In this document: positions 1 through 11,701 of the stretch, in pieces | Layout: each line of letters begins with the position of its first letter | Position numbering within the stretch: the stretch's first letter is position 1 | Assembly: GCA_022578965.1 (NCBI GenBank) | Contig: MU400513.1 | Coordinates: 62,001 to 126,000 of the forward strand | Direction: 5' to 3' | DNA length: 64,000 nucleotides | Source of the DNA: Xylaria sp. FL1777 | Taxonomy: Eukaryota; Ascomycota; Sordariomycetes; Xylariales; Xylariaceae | Position numbers and translations under genes: made by a program | The notes under the pieces: generated by a model | Databases searched by the model: none | Told to the model about the DNA's origin: nothing | Seen by the model: only the letters and a program-made list of their open reading frames with translations

Positions 1-436
1 TGCCGCCAACGCTGATGTTCATATCGACATTAGACGAATCAGCCTTGCGCTTCTTGCTGGCGGCCGTAGAAGAAGCCGCTGAGGTCGGGGCTCCCGCATT
101 CACGGCCATCTTCGCCTCGCGCTCGTTCTTAACCCATTCCTTCTTGAGATCTTTCTCTAGTTTCTGGATGTGTGAGGGGACTGCAAGCTTGCCAGCGTTG
201 ACGGCATCGAACAAACGCATGCGTGCAACTGATTTGGTCTTGGAGGGCTGCAGACCATAGTGAATGAGCTGCGCTTCAAACCAGTGAGCCGGGTGGTCTT
301 TGTCGGAGCCTGACTTGAAGTACTCCTGAAGCTCAGAGACGGTAGCTCGACGGTGGCGGTTGTGGCCGCTTGCCTCAGCGTAGAGGTCCCCAGCAAAGGA
401 GAAGCCGTCTTTTGCGGCTGCCGGTGCAAGAGACAT
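1..436 (-). CDS. Conserved fungal protein of unknown function, N-terminal part (3' end cut by window edge)
   Basis: The reading frame starts at an ATG at 436 and stays open to the left edge, giving about 145 residues; the C-terminus lies outside the window. The N-terminus reads MSLAPAAAKDGFSFAGDLYA, then a compact, mostly helical segment follows (residues about 25-75, with HPAHWFEAQLIHYGL), which looks like a small folded domain, perhaps SAP-like. A lysine/glutamate-rich helix comes next (KLEKDLKKEW), then a Ser/Ala-rich linker ending in SKKRKAD, a likely nuclear localisation signal. I do not recognise a named family, so a nuclear role is inference from that basic motif only. The neighbour mge1 is on the same strand, 1.1 kb upstream. 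Longer frames on either strand here are shadows, because this frame alone has smooth codon use and a sensible start. Confidence 0.7.
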   Translation of the reverse strand, partial: MSLAPAAAKDGFSFAGDLYAEASGHNRHRRATVSELQEYFKSGSDKDHPAHWFEAQLIHYGLQPSKTKSVARMRLFDAVNAGKLAVPSHIQKLEKDLKKEWVKNEREAKMAVNAGAPTSAASSTAASKKRKADSSNVDMNISVGG

Positions 437-1547
437 TGCTTACAAAGAATGAGGTATGAGGCTTTATGAAACAGACTGCAAGCGAAATTCGTAGATTTGC
501 TGTGGTGTTTTCGGCTCAACCTTTTGTGGGATCCAAGACTCCAGAGAAGCTTAAGAGGTATGGAAGTTCGGCACCACTCTCGGGGACAACGCTGTAGTAG
601 GCAGGTCCACCTAAGCAAACACATTCACTACATGTGTTTAAAACACCTTAGGTACCCAGGTACTGTGCTGCAAGAAGATACCTTAGTACCTTTATAGCAG
701 ATGGACGTTTTAAGGTTATGATTATGAACTATTGTGCCGGAATCCCTGGGCTCTAGGCGGCCTTGGGGGAGGAAGGCGAAGTTACTAACTGTAGTAATAG
801 TGATTTCTGATCATATACTCGTAACAAGCGAGCAATTGAAAAATACCAGCTCGACTCCGACCTAGCTTCTTAGCTACCAGAGATAGCTCGTGCCTCAATG
901 AAGGTAGACAGGCTTGCGTTTAGGTATGCGAAGGTTTCCAAAGTTGTCCGTATCTGGCACCTTGGATACTTATAGCTTCTTGCACATATACTTTAGAAAA
1001 TAGGATAGAAAGACATTCCACAAAATTCATGACTAGTGGACTTATTAGTATGGTAGGTATGTATTGAAGATCCCCTTTACCGACTAATTGTATGTATCGC
1101 ACCGTATATGAATAGAGGAGAGATTCGGCGTGAGGGGTTCGTACGCATCATAGCCAAGACATTGCGCCCTAGTGCTTATGCAGACCCAAAACAGCCATCT
1201 CAGGTTTATGATTATATAAATGTCGTGGGTATTTGAAGAGGTTGATTTCAACAATGAATCTACACACGCTCCGCCATCCTTAGTCTCTGTCAATACTGTT
1301 GTTTGATTGCCTCCGCCAACCATGCCATGCTAGAGTCGTAAAATAAAGGAGTAAATCTCTACCGACCGGAAATTTTTTTCGTGAGAGGAGCATCGTTTAT
1401 ACACGTTATAATAGTGCCCAACGCCGCCGGGCCCCGGGATATAGGTCATCAACGGTCGAATTTTGTTGCTTGTTATACATGATTGGTTTTTATACAGGGA
1501 GCATCCCGTGCTCCAAATAGCGTGGTCGAGGGTACAACACGATGAGC
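437..1547. other. Intergenic region, promoter side of the partial gene and 3' side of mge1
   Basis: No convincing coding frame. The sequence is moderately AT-rich and contains a GGTACCCAGGTAC word at 651-663, one of the TACC/GGTA motifs scattered through this window's spacers. No RNA gene or repeat was recognised. Confidence 0.5.
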
Positions 1548-2363
1548 TTATTGATTCTTGACGACGCCAACCTTAGCAGCGCGCAATACCCTCCCATTGA
1601 GCTTGTAGCCCTTCTGCTGTACGTGGAAGACTGTATTTTCCTCCTTATCGGGCATCGGCGTCATAAAGGTCGCCTCGTGCTCGTTCGGGTTGAACTTTTC
1701 GCCCTCGGGACTGAACCGATCTAGGCCGTGCTTGGACAAGGTCTGGAGCATGCTGGTTTCTGTCAACTTGACACCCTCATAGAAGTTGTTGAGGTCCACG
1801 TTGGCTTCCTTGCCCTCCTCAGTCTTCATCTTCTCTTGGCCCATGGTCAAGGCGCGGTCGAGGTTGTCGATGCTCTCAACAAGATCCTTGGCAAACCGAT
1901 GAATAGCGAAGTCGCGAGCAGCCTTTACTTCTCGCTGGGTACGATCTTGAAGGTTACGGAAGTCGGCGATAGACCGAACGTATTTGTCCTGTTGTGAAAG
2001 GTGTAAGTTGAGTATTTTGACCTATAGCCGGAGAAATTCTACGGCGCTGCAAACACGAACCTTCCAGTCAATCGCCTCCCTCTCTTTAATTTCGAGCTTT
2101 CTCTTGAGCTCAGCCTCCACATTTTCTGGAGAATCAGCCTCTTGGCCTTGCTTTGCTTCAGATTCTGGGACTGGCTCTTCGCCGTCCTTCTTTGCTGTGG
2201 CGTCTGCTTGGTCGCTATACCATCTTGTCTTTGCCGATAATGCAGCTCTTGAAGGATCTAAGGGTGCAGGGGAGAACTGCGATCGTACTAGTGGGCGTTG
2301 CGCAACTGTTCTTGAGCTTGAAGAGATGGCTCTGGAAGACGTAATTAACGCTCGTCGGAACAT
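1548..2363 (-). CDS. mge1: Mitochondrial GrpE-type nucleotide exchange factor (Mge1)
   Basis: Two exons, 2363-2061 and 1988-1548, joined in phase 0 across a 72-nt intron, give 247 residues. Mge1 drives ADP release from mitochondrial Hsp70 during presequence protein import and folding in the matrix. The N-terminus (MFRRALITSSRAISSSSRTV, ending near RWYSDQ) is an Arg/Ser-rich targeting peptide without acids. An acidic linker and a long coiled-coil helix follow. The GrpE core includes ADFRNLQDRTQREV and FAKDLVESIDNLDRAL, and the C-terminal beta domain ends GRVLRAAKVGV, the family's usual last strand. Length matches fungal Mge1 (about 230-250 residues). It is divergent from rpb3, with a 1.3 kb spacer. 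No oddities seen. Confidence 0.95.
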
Positions 2364-3661
2364 ACTGACATTAATAACACCGTATAATGGTCGGGTGTAT
2401 TATTTAGAACTCAAGATTGGAGTGGTGGGTGCAGGAAATTCAATGCGACAACCTTCTAGAGGTAGTTACCGGGTACAACCAGGGCCAGAGAGGGCGAATA
2501 ATTTTTTGATCCCTGCCATAGATCCCGAAGACGGTTGTGGCACCCACAGTACTAGTTTAAGGCTGTGAGTAAGTCCAGTGTGGCTAAAGCTTCCTACGCA
2601 GCACTGTACCTATATCTCAGCCACATTGCAGTCGGCAGAAATCTGCCGGCAGAATTCTTGACCGCCTTTCACACCGCCTTCGAATATCTATATATACCCA
2701 GCTTCCCTCCCACTCTTTCATCCTTTCTTCTTTTCTTCTTTAGCTCTCTTTGCCTTTTGGCTTAGATCAAGTGTAGTATCTGTTCTTTTCAGTTTAATCT
2801 CTGAAAGAGTCCTACTTGGACTCAATCGTGATTATTCTAATTTTTGTCCTTTGGAGGCGCATCCTCTGTGCTTGCGCATGATCGCCTCCACCGTGTCCCT
2901 GGTATTACACTGCCTCCAGGTGACGCGAATTTCGTTTTCATTGCAATGTCTGGCGAGTCCAGTGTTGTGAAGAAGACCTGACAAGAGATGATGGCGTTTC
3001 TATAATGAGTGGAACGAGGAATTCCAAGCTGAACTGGAGGAGGCGGGTTGATAGTGTCCCATGTTGTAGATGAGGCACCGCTGTAGATCCTACAGCTTCA
3101 ATAATTGTAGAGTATTCCTACATGTCACGGGAGTGTTGGCATATGAAGTTTTTGAATAAAGTGCTGCCCCAGAGGTTTTGATCACGTCAAAAATTACTTA
3201 GGTATCTTGGGAGGATAAATATTGAGATTCACACGTACCTACCTCGGAGTTGTAACTTATGTACGCATCTGTGATCTGTGAACTTATTCATGCAGTACAC
3301 GGAGATAGGTTACTGTACCTACTTGTATTCATAGCACTAGAGTTTTCGTTTAAAACCACATATTTTCTGAAGGTTCAATTAGCTGTATGTAATAGTCGCT
3401 GGTGAGCACCCCACATTGACATTGGCCTGTAGTTGTTATAGGTACCTGCCTACTGTAGTGTAGCCATTGTAGCCTTGCAGCCTAATCCCTGTACCTCTTC
3501 AGCCTTGAACAAACCGCATTCCTTTCCTTTCTTTCCCATCGCCGCCACCATCCTTGATACCATCTCCGCTGTTGTACGCGCTCTCGACGCTTCATTTCCT
3601 GATGGTTTAATGCTCTGATCTATCAAATAATCTGCAAACTCATAATTAGGCATTAGCTACA
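2364..3661. promoter_or_regulatory. Shared spacer between divergent mge1 and rpb3
   Basis: There is no gene. A pyrimidine-rich tract at about 2700-2760 (TTTCTTCTTTTCTTC) resembles the CT tracts common upstream of fungal transcription starts. A TACCTACCT word lies near 3236. Specific factor sites cannot be assigned by eye. Confidence 0.45.
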
Positions 3662-4839
3662 ATGGAATATGACACCATGATGATGGACGGCGAGTCCCTA
3701 GGACCGTCTGTCAAGATCTCGGCTGTAGGTTGACAAAGTTGCCGCCATTGCTGCAATTTGCGCATCAGCAGAAGCCCTCACTTGCCAGCCCCGTCCTGTG
3801 GTGATGTCTCTAATGGTCGGTTCTTTCTTGTAGGCCGATAGCACGCACGTCGATTTCGAGCTGAGCAACGTTGACCTGTCGTTTGCAAATTCACTGCGTC
3901 GCGTCATACAGGCCGAGGTCCCTACAATCGCCATTGACTTGGTCGAAATAGAAGCCAACACCTCCGTGCTAGCCGATGAATTCATCGCGCATCGTCTGGG
4001 TCTTATTCCTCTCGACTCCCGCGAAATCGATCAGCTGAACTACACACGCGACTGCGACTGCGATCAGTCTTGTGGCAAGTGCACTGTCACCCTCACCCTT
4101 CATGCGAAGTGCTCGTCGGACGAGGTTATGAAAGTATATGCGCGCGATCTCATTGTTGGTATCGATCGACCGAATAACCACATTGGAAACCCCATTATCA
4201 CAGACCCTGATGGCCAAGGTTCATTAATAGCGAAGCTACGCAAGGGCCAAGAGCTGAAGCTTACCTGCATCGCGAAGAAGGGTATTGCGAAGGAGCATGC
4301 GAAATGGGCACCGACTGCTGCTGTCGGCTTTGAATATGATCCGCACAATAAGCTACATCATTTGGATCTGTGGTATGAGTCAGATGCTGTCTCGGAATGG
4401 TAAGTCAAAATTCCCATTCTTTGCTCCTTTCCCGTTCCCAATACTAACAGCCAACTATAGGCCCAAAAGCAAATACGCAGATTGGGAGGAGCCGCCAGCA
4501 GAAGGCGAACCCTTTGACTACGATGCTGTTCCTAGCCGATTCTACTTTGAAGTGGAGAGCGCCGGAAATATTGAGCCCGACGCCATTATCCAAGAAGGTA
4601 TCAAGGAACTGCAGCGCAAACTAGCTGGCCTGATCCACGGTCTAGGTGAAAACGATGATATGAACGGCGACTATGACGGACCGAGAAGCCCTGACGGTAT
4701 GGACGGAGGAGCGCCTTGGCAAGACCAGGGCTACACTACTCCATATGCCGGTGCAGGCAATACAAGTGCATGGGGCGGTGGAGGTGCTACCGCGTATGGT
4801 ACTACGCCCTATGGCAACTCAGGATCTGCTGGATGGTGA
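3662..4839 (+). CDS. rpb3: DNA-directed RNA polymerase II subunit Rpb3
   Basis: Three exons (3662-3724, 3834-4399, 4461-4839) encode 335 residues. Intron 2 has a perfect TACTAAC branch point. Rpb3 is the alpha-like subunit that pairs with Rpb11 to nucleate Pol II assembly in the nucleus. It shows the alpha-subunit signature ([20 protein letters not shown], about residues 35-54), the [16 protein letters not shown] segment, and a zinc loop with Cys95, Cys97, Cys101 and Cys104. The conserved [11 protein letters not shown] and [14 protein letters not shown] segments follow. The last 60 residues are a Gly/Tyr/Thr/Asn-rich low-complexity tail, longer than in budding yeast. The start was chosen because exon 1 supplies the usual acidic N-terminus running into VKIS. 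The first intron donor is GTAGGT. Confidence 0.96.
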
Positions 4840-5434
4840 GGATGAGAAGCGGCTGAGGGTGTTTAACGTGATCTAACGATGATACTCCAGTAGCCTTTCT
4901 TGCATGCTACTCTGTACTATATCAAAAAGCCTGATGTATACACTTTACTGCTGGTCTGTGGCATTGGTACCCTTGACTCATCGTCACGAGGAGTTGGGCG
5001 TTTGAGGCTTTGAATATGGGGAATCAAATATATGCATACAAGTAATCTGGAGGTCAACCGCAAAGCAATGGTTGATTGCTCCTCGGCATTAGATATCATC
5101 AGATATAGTTGGCTGGCTGAGGTCAAAATAGAGATAGAAATGCTAATTACCATTATCCAGCCAAAAAATAAATAAAACACAAGCTATCTAGTATGCAGGC
5201 ACTCAACTTATCTAAGTCAATGCCTGCAAAATGCAAGTTGACGTAATACACTAAACCAATGCACGCCTGCATTAAGCTACCTATTCTCTACTAAATTGTA
5301 ATAAACGCCTATACTCCAATCGACCAGTATATATACATACGAATGTATATACCGACCTGTCTATCCTATTTACCGTGTTCTATACGTGTAAGAATTTATC
5401 TTGCTGTTGTAGTCGTTTCACGGGTTGAGGATCC
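4840..5434. other. Convergent intergenic region (3' ends of rpb3 and the dicarboxylate carrier)
   Basis: AT-rich spacer with no open frame of interest. It should contain both polyadenylation sites. Short direct repeats of the word GCAGGCA/TGCCTGCA occur around 5195-5260. Confidence 0.45.
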
Positions 5435-6554
5435 TCATGCCTCGATACCCTTGATGTTTCTATATGCTTTACGGTGTGCCTCGAGGAACAAAAATGTGCA
5501 TATCGTTTGCCTATCATGCACAGTTAGCATCACCCATATTTTCCACACCACCGCCCCAAAAAGACGTGAAGCAACGATACGGATCGAGAGATAAGAAAAG
5601 AACTTACGGCCCCAACCTCAAAAAGGCCGGCACCCAGCCCTTGAACATCCAGCTGACGCCCTCTTTCGCGTAAATCTCGGCGATGAAGCTGAAGAGGCCC
5701 TTGTTTGTATGTGCACTCATGACGCGGCTCTTGATGACATCGACAGGAGAACAGACAGTAGTAGCAATGAAGCCCGCGAGGAGGGAACTAGTAAAGTGCG
5801 TCGTCGTAGTGTCACCCAGCGGCGTGTATGTCATCAGCAGGAGCTTGAAGCTGTCGTAGCTGGCCAGTTGACAGGCATTCATGAGCGCAGCACGCGTCGC
5901 ATTGGGCCATACGCCCCGGAACCAGCTCAACAGACCTTCGGCCCGTGCCATCTTGATCATGCCGTCTAGACCATTTCGATAGTGTCGCTTCTGTGATGCA
6001 GGAAGCACCGCTTCCTGCTGCATTCGCACGTTCACCACGTCCGCAGCGTTTCCTGATAACCCACCTAGGAGTCCAGAGAGGGAAGACAGTCCAATAAGGA
6101 GCGGCAGCCCTGTCTTCTGGCCCTCGGGCGTAAATCGCCGCTTGAGGTCCTCGTAAACTCCGAATCGCACCGTTGAGTACGTCATCTGTCGCAGTAGCGA
6201 TGCCGTGAGCCCATCGTAGAGACCTCGTGGCCCCGATTTTCGCACAATGTGCATGATGGTGCCACTCATACTTTTCGGCCCATCGCCGGAGCGAAGCTGC
6301 ATTCGCACCTTGACTATAGGAAAACAACCAGTCGGTTAGAGACAAACACATTACCTAACAAGGCTAGCCCGACGCAACGTACCAAGATCAAGCGGGTGCG
6401 TCACACAGGCCGCCATACTACTCGCACTGCCGCCGAACCAGAACGGATATGCAACCTGCTTCAGGACAATATCCTTCTTATGGAGCTTCGGCTTGACGCC
6501 GGGACCCGGGAGCGTCGACACGGCCGCCGAGCTGCTAGGGGTGGTCTGAGACAT
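5435..6554 (-). CDS. dic1: Mitochondrial dicarboxylate carrier (SLC25 family)
   Basis: Three exons (6554-6383, 6313-5608, 5510-5435) give 317 residues. An in-frame ATG at 6569 would add five residues. The protein belongs to the mitochondrial carrier family of the inner membrane and probably exchanges malate or succinate for phosphate. Three repeats carry the carrier signature: HPLDLVKVRMQ (spliced across intron 1), the degenerate NAADVVNVRMQ in repeat 2, and SPVDVIKSRVM in repeat 3. The NAADVVNVRM variant and the C-terminus LGPQTICTFLFLEA, restored only by splicing intron 2, are what point to the dicarboxylate subgroup rather than oxoglutarate carriers. The N-terminal 35 residues are Ser/Pro-rich and variable. 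It is divergent from the Phe-tRNA synthetase gene. Transport specificity is inferred from family. Confidence 0.9.
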
Positions 6555-7214
6555 GGTCGTGTCCTGCATCGCAATACCACTACCGGTATGTGAGGTGCAT
6601 GTGACGTTCTTATCTCGCGATGCCGCAGTGGTATGTATCGCGATGATGGTGGCGGTGACTCGCAGACCGGGGCCGATAAGAAAACTCAGCAGTGATAGGC
6701 GAGATACGTGTCGAATTTCACCACCAGCAGCAAACGACAGCGCGGCGCAGCCATTAAAGAATATAGAGAGCGATGGAAGAACAACCGGTGCTAGCAAAGA
6801 GCTATGGGACGGCGGCACGGGACGGAGGGAACAATTGAATGACCGGTTGTTGTTTTCCACGGGAATTGTTTTCGAGCGGCTGCTGATTTTCCTGTCTGGT
6901 CGGCATTACTCGAGACGCGGGTCCTCTTACCTCATTGCACAGCATCGGCCTTTTTAACCCCGAGAAACGTCAAGTGGCAGAAAAGTGGCATGTACTTAAG
7001 TAAGTCGGTAGTGTTAAGTAGGTACCTACCTAACCCACCTACCTAACCACAGATGGCAGAGCACGGACCAAGACAGCTGGAAGAAACATGCCATGCGAGA
7101 GTTTTCAATCGCCTACCGAGACTAGCCACTAGCGACTAGAGACTGCACAAATGCGCCGACCGCGTCATTGTCACGATAGCCTCAACTCCTGCCTGTCCGG
7201 GGGGTCTGCGCAGG
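6555..7214. promoter_or_regulatory. Shared spacer between the divergent carrier and mitochondrial PheRS genes
   Basis: No gene. At 7019-7047 there is a dense cluster of AGGTACCTACC and CCTACCTAACC words. An upstream ATG at 7151 opens an overlapping frame but gives no recognisable protein, so it is treated as leader. Confidence 0.45.
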
Positions 7215-8741
7215 ATGTGGACATCTCGGTTCAACATAGCTCTGAGAAGCACCACGAGAGCTGCTGGTCCTGGTTGGAGGACGTGCGAGCCCTGCTGGTC
7301 GAGCCGCAGGTACTTGTCAGACGGTAGGTTTGCTCATCGACCTCGCAAATCAGCCGAGTCACAAATAGTCTGATTGCCTTCGCCTCTAGCAGCTTTGAGA
7401 CGCAGAGTGAGGCATCGGGGCCTAGTTGAGATCGATGGAAAGGAATACATTGCCGATTCGTGGTTCAACATACCCCCGAACATCATCGAAAAGGTCCCGC
7501 GACGGCTGCATCTACAAAAAGACCATCCCGTGTACATCACCCGTCAGATCATCGAATCCGTCTTTCCAGCGCCCACATATAAATACCACAATGACTTCAG
7601 CCCGGTCGTAACCGCGCACCAGAACTTTGATTCACTGGGTTTTCCGAATGACCATCCCGGCCGCGCCAAGTCGGACACGTATTATGTTAGGAGCGACATG
7701 TTACTGCGAACACATACGAGTGCGCATCAAGCCGAGACGTTTAATGCCAACCTAAGCGACGGATATCTAATCAGCGCCGACGTGTATCGGCGTGATGAAA
7801 TCGATCGCAGCCACTACCCAATATTCCACCAGATGGAGGGTGCCCATTCGTGGGACCGCACAAAAGTGCCCAATGGCGATATCGCGGCCGCCGTTTGGTC
7901 GGACCTAGAAAAATTACCGAAGCATAACATCGAAGTTCAGGACCCCAATCCACCGTTCCATCACGAGCGGAACCCTCTGCAAGAAGGTCACCATTCTGCG
8001 GCTGAGGCGGAAGCTATCGCAGCCCATTTGAAGAGGTCCCTAGAGCTCATGGTTGTGGAGATATTCTCGAGGGCTAAGGCAGCGGCCCAGAAGGCCGACC
8101 CCGAGTTTATCGACGAGCCACTTCAGGTGCGATGGGTAGAGGCGTACTTCCCCTTCACGAGTCCCTCGTGGGAGCTTGAAGTGTACTATGATGGCGATTG
8201 GCTTGAGTGCTTGGGCTGCGGTGTGGTTAAGCAGGACCTCTATATCAATGCAGGTGTGCCAAACCAGGTCGGATGGGCCTTCGGCGTCGGCCTCGACCGC
8301 ATCGCCATGTTATTGTTTAAGATACCGGACATTCGGCTGTTTTGGTCGCAAGATGAGCGGTTTCTCAGGCAGTTCAGGGGAGTGTCGGACAATTTAGACT
8401 CGTTACGGCGCTTCAAACCCTTCTCTAAGCACCCAGGGTGCTACAAGGATGTGTCATTCTGGCTCAAATCGACGTCTGCAGCCGGCGACAGCACCGAGGT
8501 GGACGCGCAAGACTTCCACGAAAATGACGTGATGGACATTGTGCGTACCGTGGCCGGTGATTCTGTCGAAGACGTCAAGCTGTTCGACGAGTTCACGCAC
8601 CCAAAAACGGGACGCAAGAGCATGTCTTACCGCGTTAACTACCGCGTTCTCGAGCGTACCCTCACCAATGCAGAGACCAACAGGTTGCACAACGCAGTGG
8701 AGGACGCTTTAGTAAGAAGACTCGGCGTCGAAATTCGGTAA
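7215..8741 (+). CDS. msf1: Phenylalanyl-tRNA synthetase, mitochondrial, single-chain
   Basis: Two exons (7215-7323 and 7390-8741) encode 486 residues. The 66-nt intron is spliced in phase 1 and joins a typical matrix-targeting peptide (MWTSRFNIALRSTTRAA..., ending RRYLS) to the catalytic core, which is why the start at 7215 was chosen. The enzyme charges mitochondrial tRNA-Phe. The class II core shows YYVRSDMLLRTHTSAHQ (motif 2 region), then HYPIFHQMEG, and the motif 3 loop WAFGVGLDRIAMLLF. The C-terminal 95 residues, from FKPFSKHPGCYKDVSFW, form the ferredoxin-fold anticodon-binding domain. Length and order match monomeric mitochondrial PheRS, not the cytosolic alpha2beta2 enzyme. Confidence 0.94.
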
Positions 8742-11701
8742 TATACATGGTGTTGCATGGCTCAACCCACGAGTGTTATTGTCTGTTTTGCCATGCTGCA
8801 AGGCGGCCCGATGCACAGTAGAACCCAGGTCGTGGATCCCGGTGTCCAGGCGCCGAGCAGTCACGGCCAACCCGGAGAGGTTTGTACAAGTTTAACCATC
8901 ATCCGCCTGATGGTAATTATGGGTATTATTGTAAATCTAGTAGAGCACGCGATATCCAGGGGGTGCTTCGCGCTGACATTAAGGTAGATATGTATAGATA
9001 GCATAAAATATCTTATAGAATTTAGCAATTCCGTATGATGGAGTTAGCAACAATTAATCTCAATCCTATTTGAATTGCTTCACTTTCGTGTATTTTCGTC
9101 ATCGCTTACTAGATTAGTGTGGCTTTCCGCGTCTAAGCGCGGTACAGCCGAACTACACGTACTCATTTATCGTGTTCGTGTTTATGTCAGATACCAGATC
9201 CCGTGAGCAGCTGATGAGTAGGTAGGTAGATAAGTATTTAATCCGAAATTCGAAACCGCAGCTTGGCTAAACTGAGAGGGATTACGATTACGCAGCCGAG
9301 TGCTCCGGGATCATAATCTGCGGCCGTGGCTATGGCCATACCATAACATGTAAGGAAGACTGACCCGTGGGAGAGGGGGGAAATGCAATAGCGCCTCTAG
9401 ATATGTTTGTTATATCGTTTCACGGCCTATAACAAAATGAAAGCCTATCGAGATACTTAGTATAAGACATTCATTAGAGCTGCCTCACTAAGCCACAATG
9501 TAATTTAAAACTGTTATGCTGTGGACTCTATGTTTGAGAACTATCTGCTGCAGTAGGTATACGGTATACCTAAGTTAAACAAGTGGCCGCCTCCACTAAA
9601 ATGCCTAGCTGTGTTTGTTCCTCTATTCAACCTACTGCTCAACCTTGAGCGCAGCTCGCTAGTTTCACGTCTTATAGTTTGTGTTGCCGGTTCTTGAAGC
9701 AATCAGGATGAAAGGGATCGTGACAAGCGCGTGGCGTGTCTATTTGTTGTTGTTGGTGGTCAGACTTAATTTCTGCTCTTGTGATAGTGTAGAGAGGAGA
9801 GGTTGTTTTTGGCTATGCTGGGAAATAGAGCCGGTTGGTTGATCGTCAGCAGATGAGCGACGCCGCAGAGTTTGCTATGTCGAGCCCATGATTCTAGCCA
9901 TGGCCCATGGGTGGACCATGGGGCGAGAAGGCTGAGCACAAAAAAAAAACTCTGACTTGGTTGCAAGAGCTTGAGCTTAGAGCTTAATTAACACCACGTT
10001 TCGCCTTCTTGCTAGGTAATCGGCCAGAACGTGGAGAGCTGTGTAGATCGACACTTCGTGTGGGGTGCCGTATTGAGACGCTGCAGGGTCTCGGTTGTGA
10101 GCCTTTCCGTCTCTACGTTCTTCAATGTGCAAAACCCGCAGACCCGAGGGAGGAGAGGCCAATGAGGCTGTGTCCAATTACAAACAGCCGATAGGACCCT
10201 ACACATACGCACATGTTGTTGTTCACAACACCACCTCAACTGAACCCTCTCAACATTCTCAACGAAGCCGAATCTCCGGCAGGGGTAGAAGGATCTTGTA
10301 TCTTGTATCTTGAGGTTTCTTGGTTAAATGTAGATATCTGATGTTTCAACCCGACTTCATGATTTACCTCACATCCAGCTGAGCTATATTTGACGATCGT
10401 GTTTTGGAACATGGCCATAATACTGTATGCGGCAGTGTACATTAGGTATACTAGTAATACCTGCACGATAGTGAAATTTTCAGGCATTTGTAGAAGATAC
10501 GAGTGGAATGGTGACAGATAAGTCGACCACAATTGACTTTTTGGGCAAAATCGTCATCAAAGCAGGTATCGCTGCGCCCTGAAATAGTGGTAAGTTACAT
10601 AGCCCTCTTGCTGCGCGGCAACATGACGCAGCTCTTCTTGTACTATGTACCAAGGTATGTAGAACCGCCAACCAGCCAAGCCTGCATCGCCACGGGCGCC
10701 AAATCTCCCCGCATCAAACCTTTCACCTTCACTAGCCTCTCTAGGATGGCAAGCTTCAGTGCGATTCCAGAACACATCGGTTAAGAGTGCTTGCATAGCC
10801 GTATTAAATCGTATTTTGTTGCCTGGGAATTCATCGACCCCGCCACTTAAATACATGTATCAAGCCTACACTAACCTGGCTGAGCAGGTACACAGTAGGA
10901 TACAAGCAGTTGGTTGATACTCACATGGAAGGATAGATAGAGTGTTAGGAGTAGTATTTTCTTCATGAATCGATCAGCTGAGAACACTGATGGACATCAT
11001 ACATCACGTTTGGGATCAGATGAGTTGTCTCACCTCAAGTATAGATGATCATAGCGGGAAGAGCGCCGACACCGCAATAGCTGATTTGGCATGTTGTACA
11101 ACGTATTGGTTCTGTATGTCAAGTGGTACCTACAAGTAGGCTATCTACCAGTATAACCAGTATACCGGTACATGTAAACTGCGCGACCTGGCGTGGATGG
11201 ATGGTTGACGATGCACAACACTTGGAGGCATGTGATCCACTACATCCCCAGTTCAGTGGACCGCCCTCAAAAGACGCTAGCAGACAGGAGGGAGCCTTAG
11301 CGCCTCCAACCCTCGTCAACCCCTGCAGGCGCAGCAAGTACCCAGCGCTGTGGTGGATACGGGCCACCTGGTATCGAGGCGGTATGGCGGCTGCATCCAA
11401 ACTCTAACCTATCCCGAAACCCGGCACAGCGACTCTGACTTGCCTTCCTCTTTACATCTGAGCAGTACATAATTGCCATCAGCACCAGCTCACGAAATAT
11501 ATATCTTCTCTCTTTCATCTCCAACCACTTTCAATATATTACTCATCCAACAACCAAATACGAGGTTAAGAACCGCTTCACGAAGTCCTACGGTTGCTTC
11601 TAGTTGTAGCGTTCTATCCCACCAACAAATTCCGCCTCAACAAACTTGCCACTAAGTATACTTCACGCAATAGTAAACACACTCATTCAAGCATTGCAAA
11701 C
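8742..11701. other. Large intergenic region without a supported gene
   Basis: About 3 kb. Frames up to 99 codons exist on both strands (for example minus-strand 10856-10557), but none shows family motifs, splice signals linking to other frames, or a coding-like composition. Spacer words of the GTAGGTAGGTAG type occur at 9221-9232. An A9 tract sits at 9941-9949. The last several hundred bases probably include the promoter and leader of the downstream calcipressin gene, which has TATATATC-type AT stretches near 11500. No RNA gene was found. Confidence 0.5.

Noticed and set aside
157..624. 155-codon minus-strand frame over the partial gene
   Set aside because: Out of frame with the conserved-looking protein starting at 436; composition is typical of a shadow frame.
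10557..10856. 99-codon minus-strand frame in the 8.7-11.7 kb spacer
   Set aside because: No motifs, no supporting splice structure, and overlapping frames of similar length on both strands.
11123..11407. 94-codon plus-strand frame before the calcipressin gene
   Set aside because: An equal minus-strand frame covers it and no motif is present; most likely promoter DNA.
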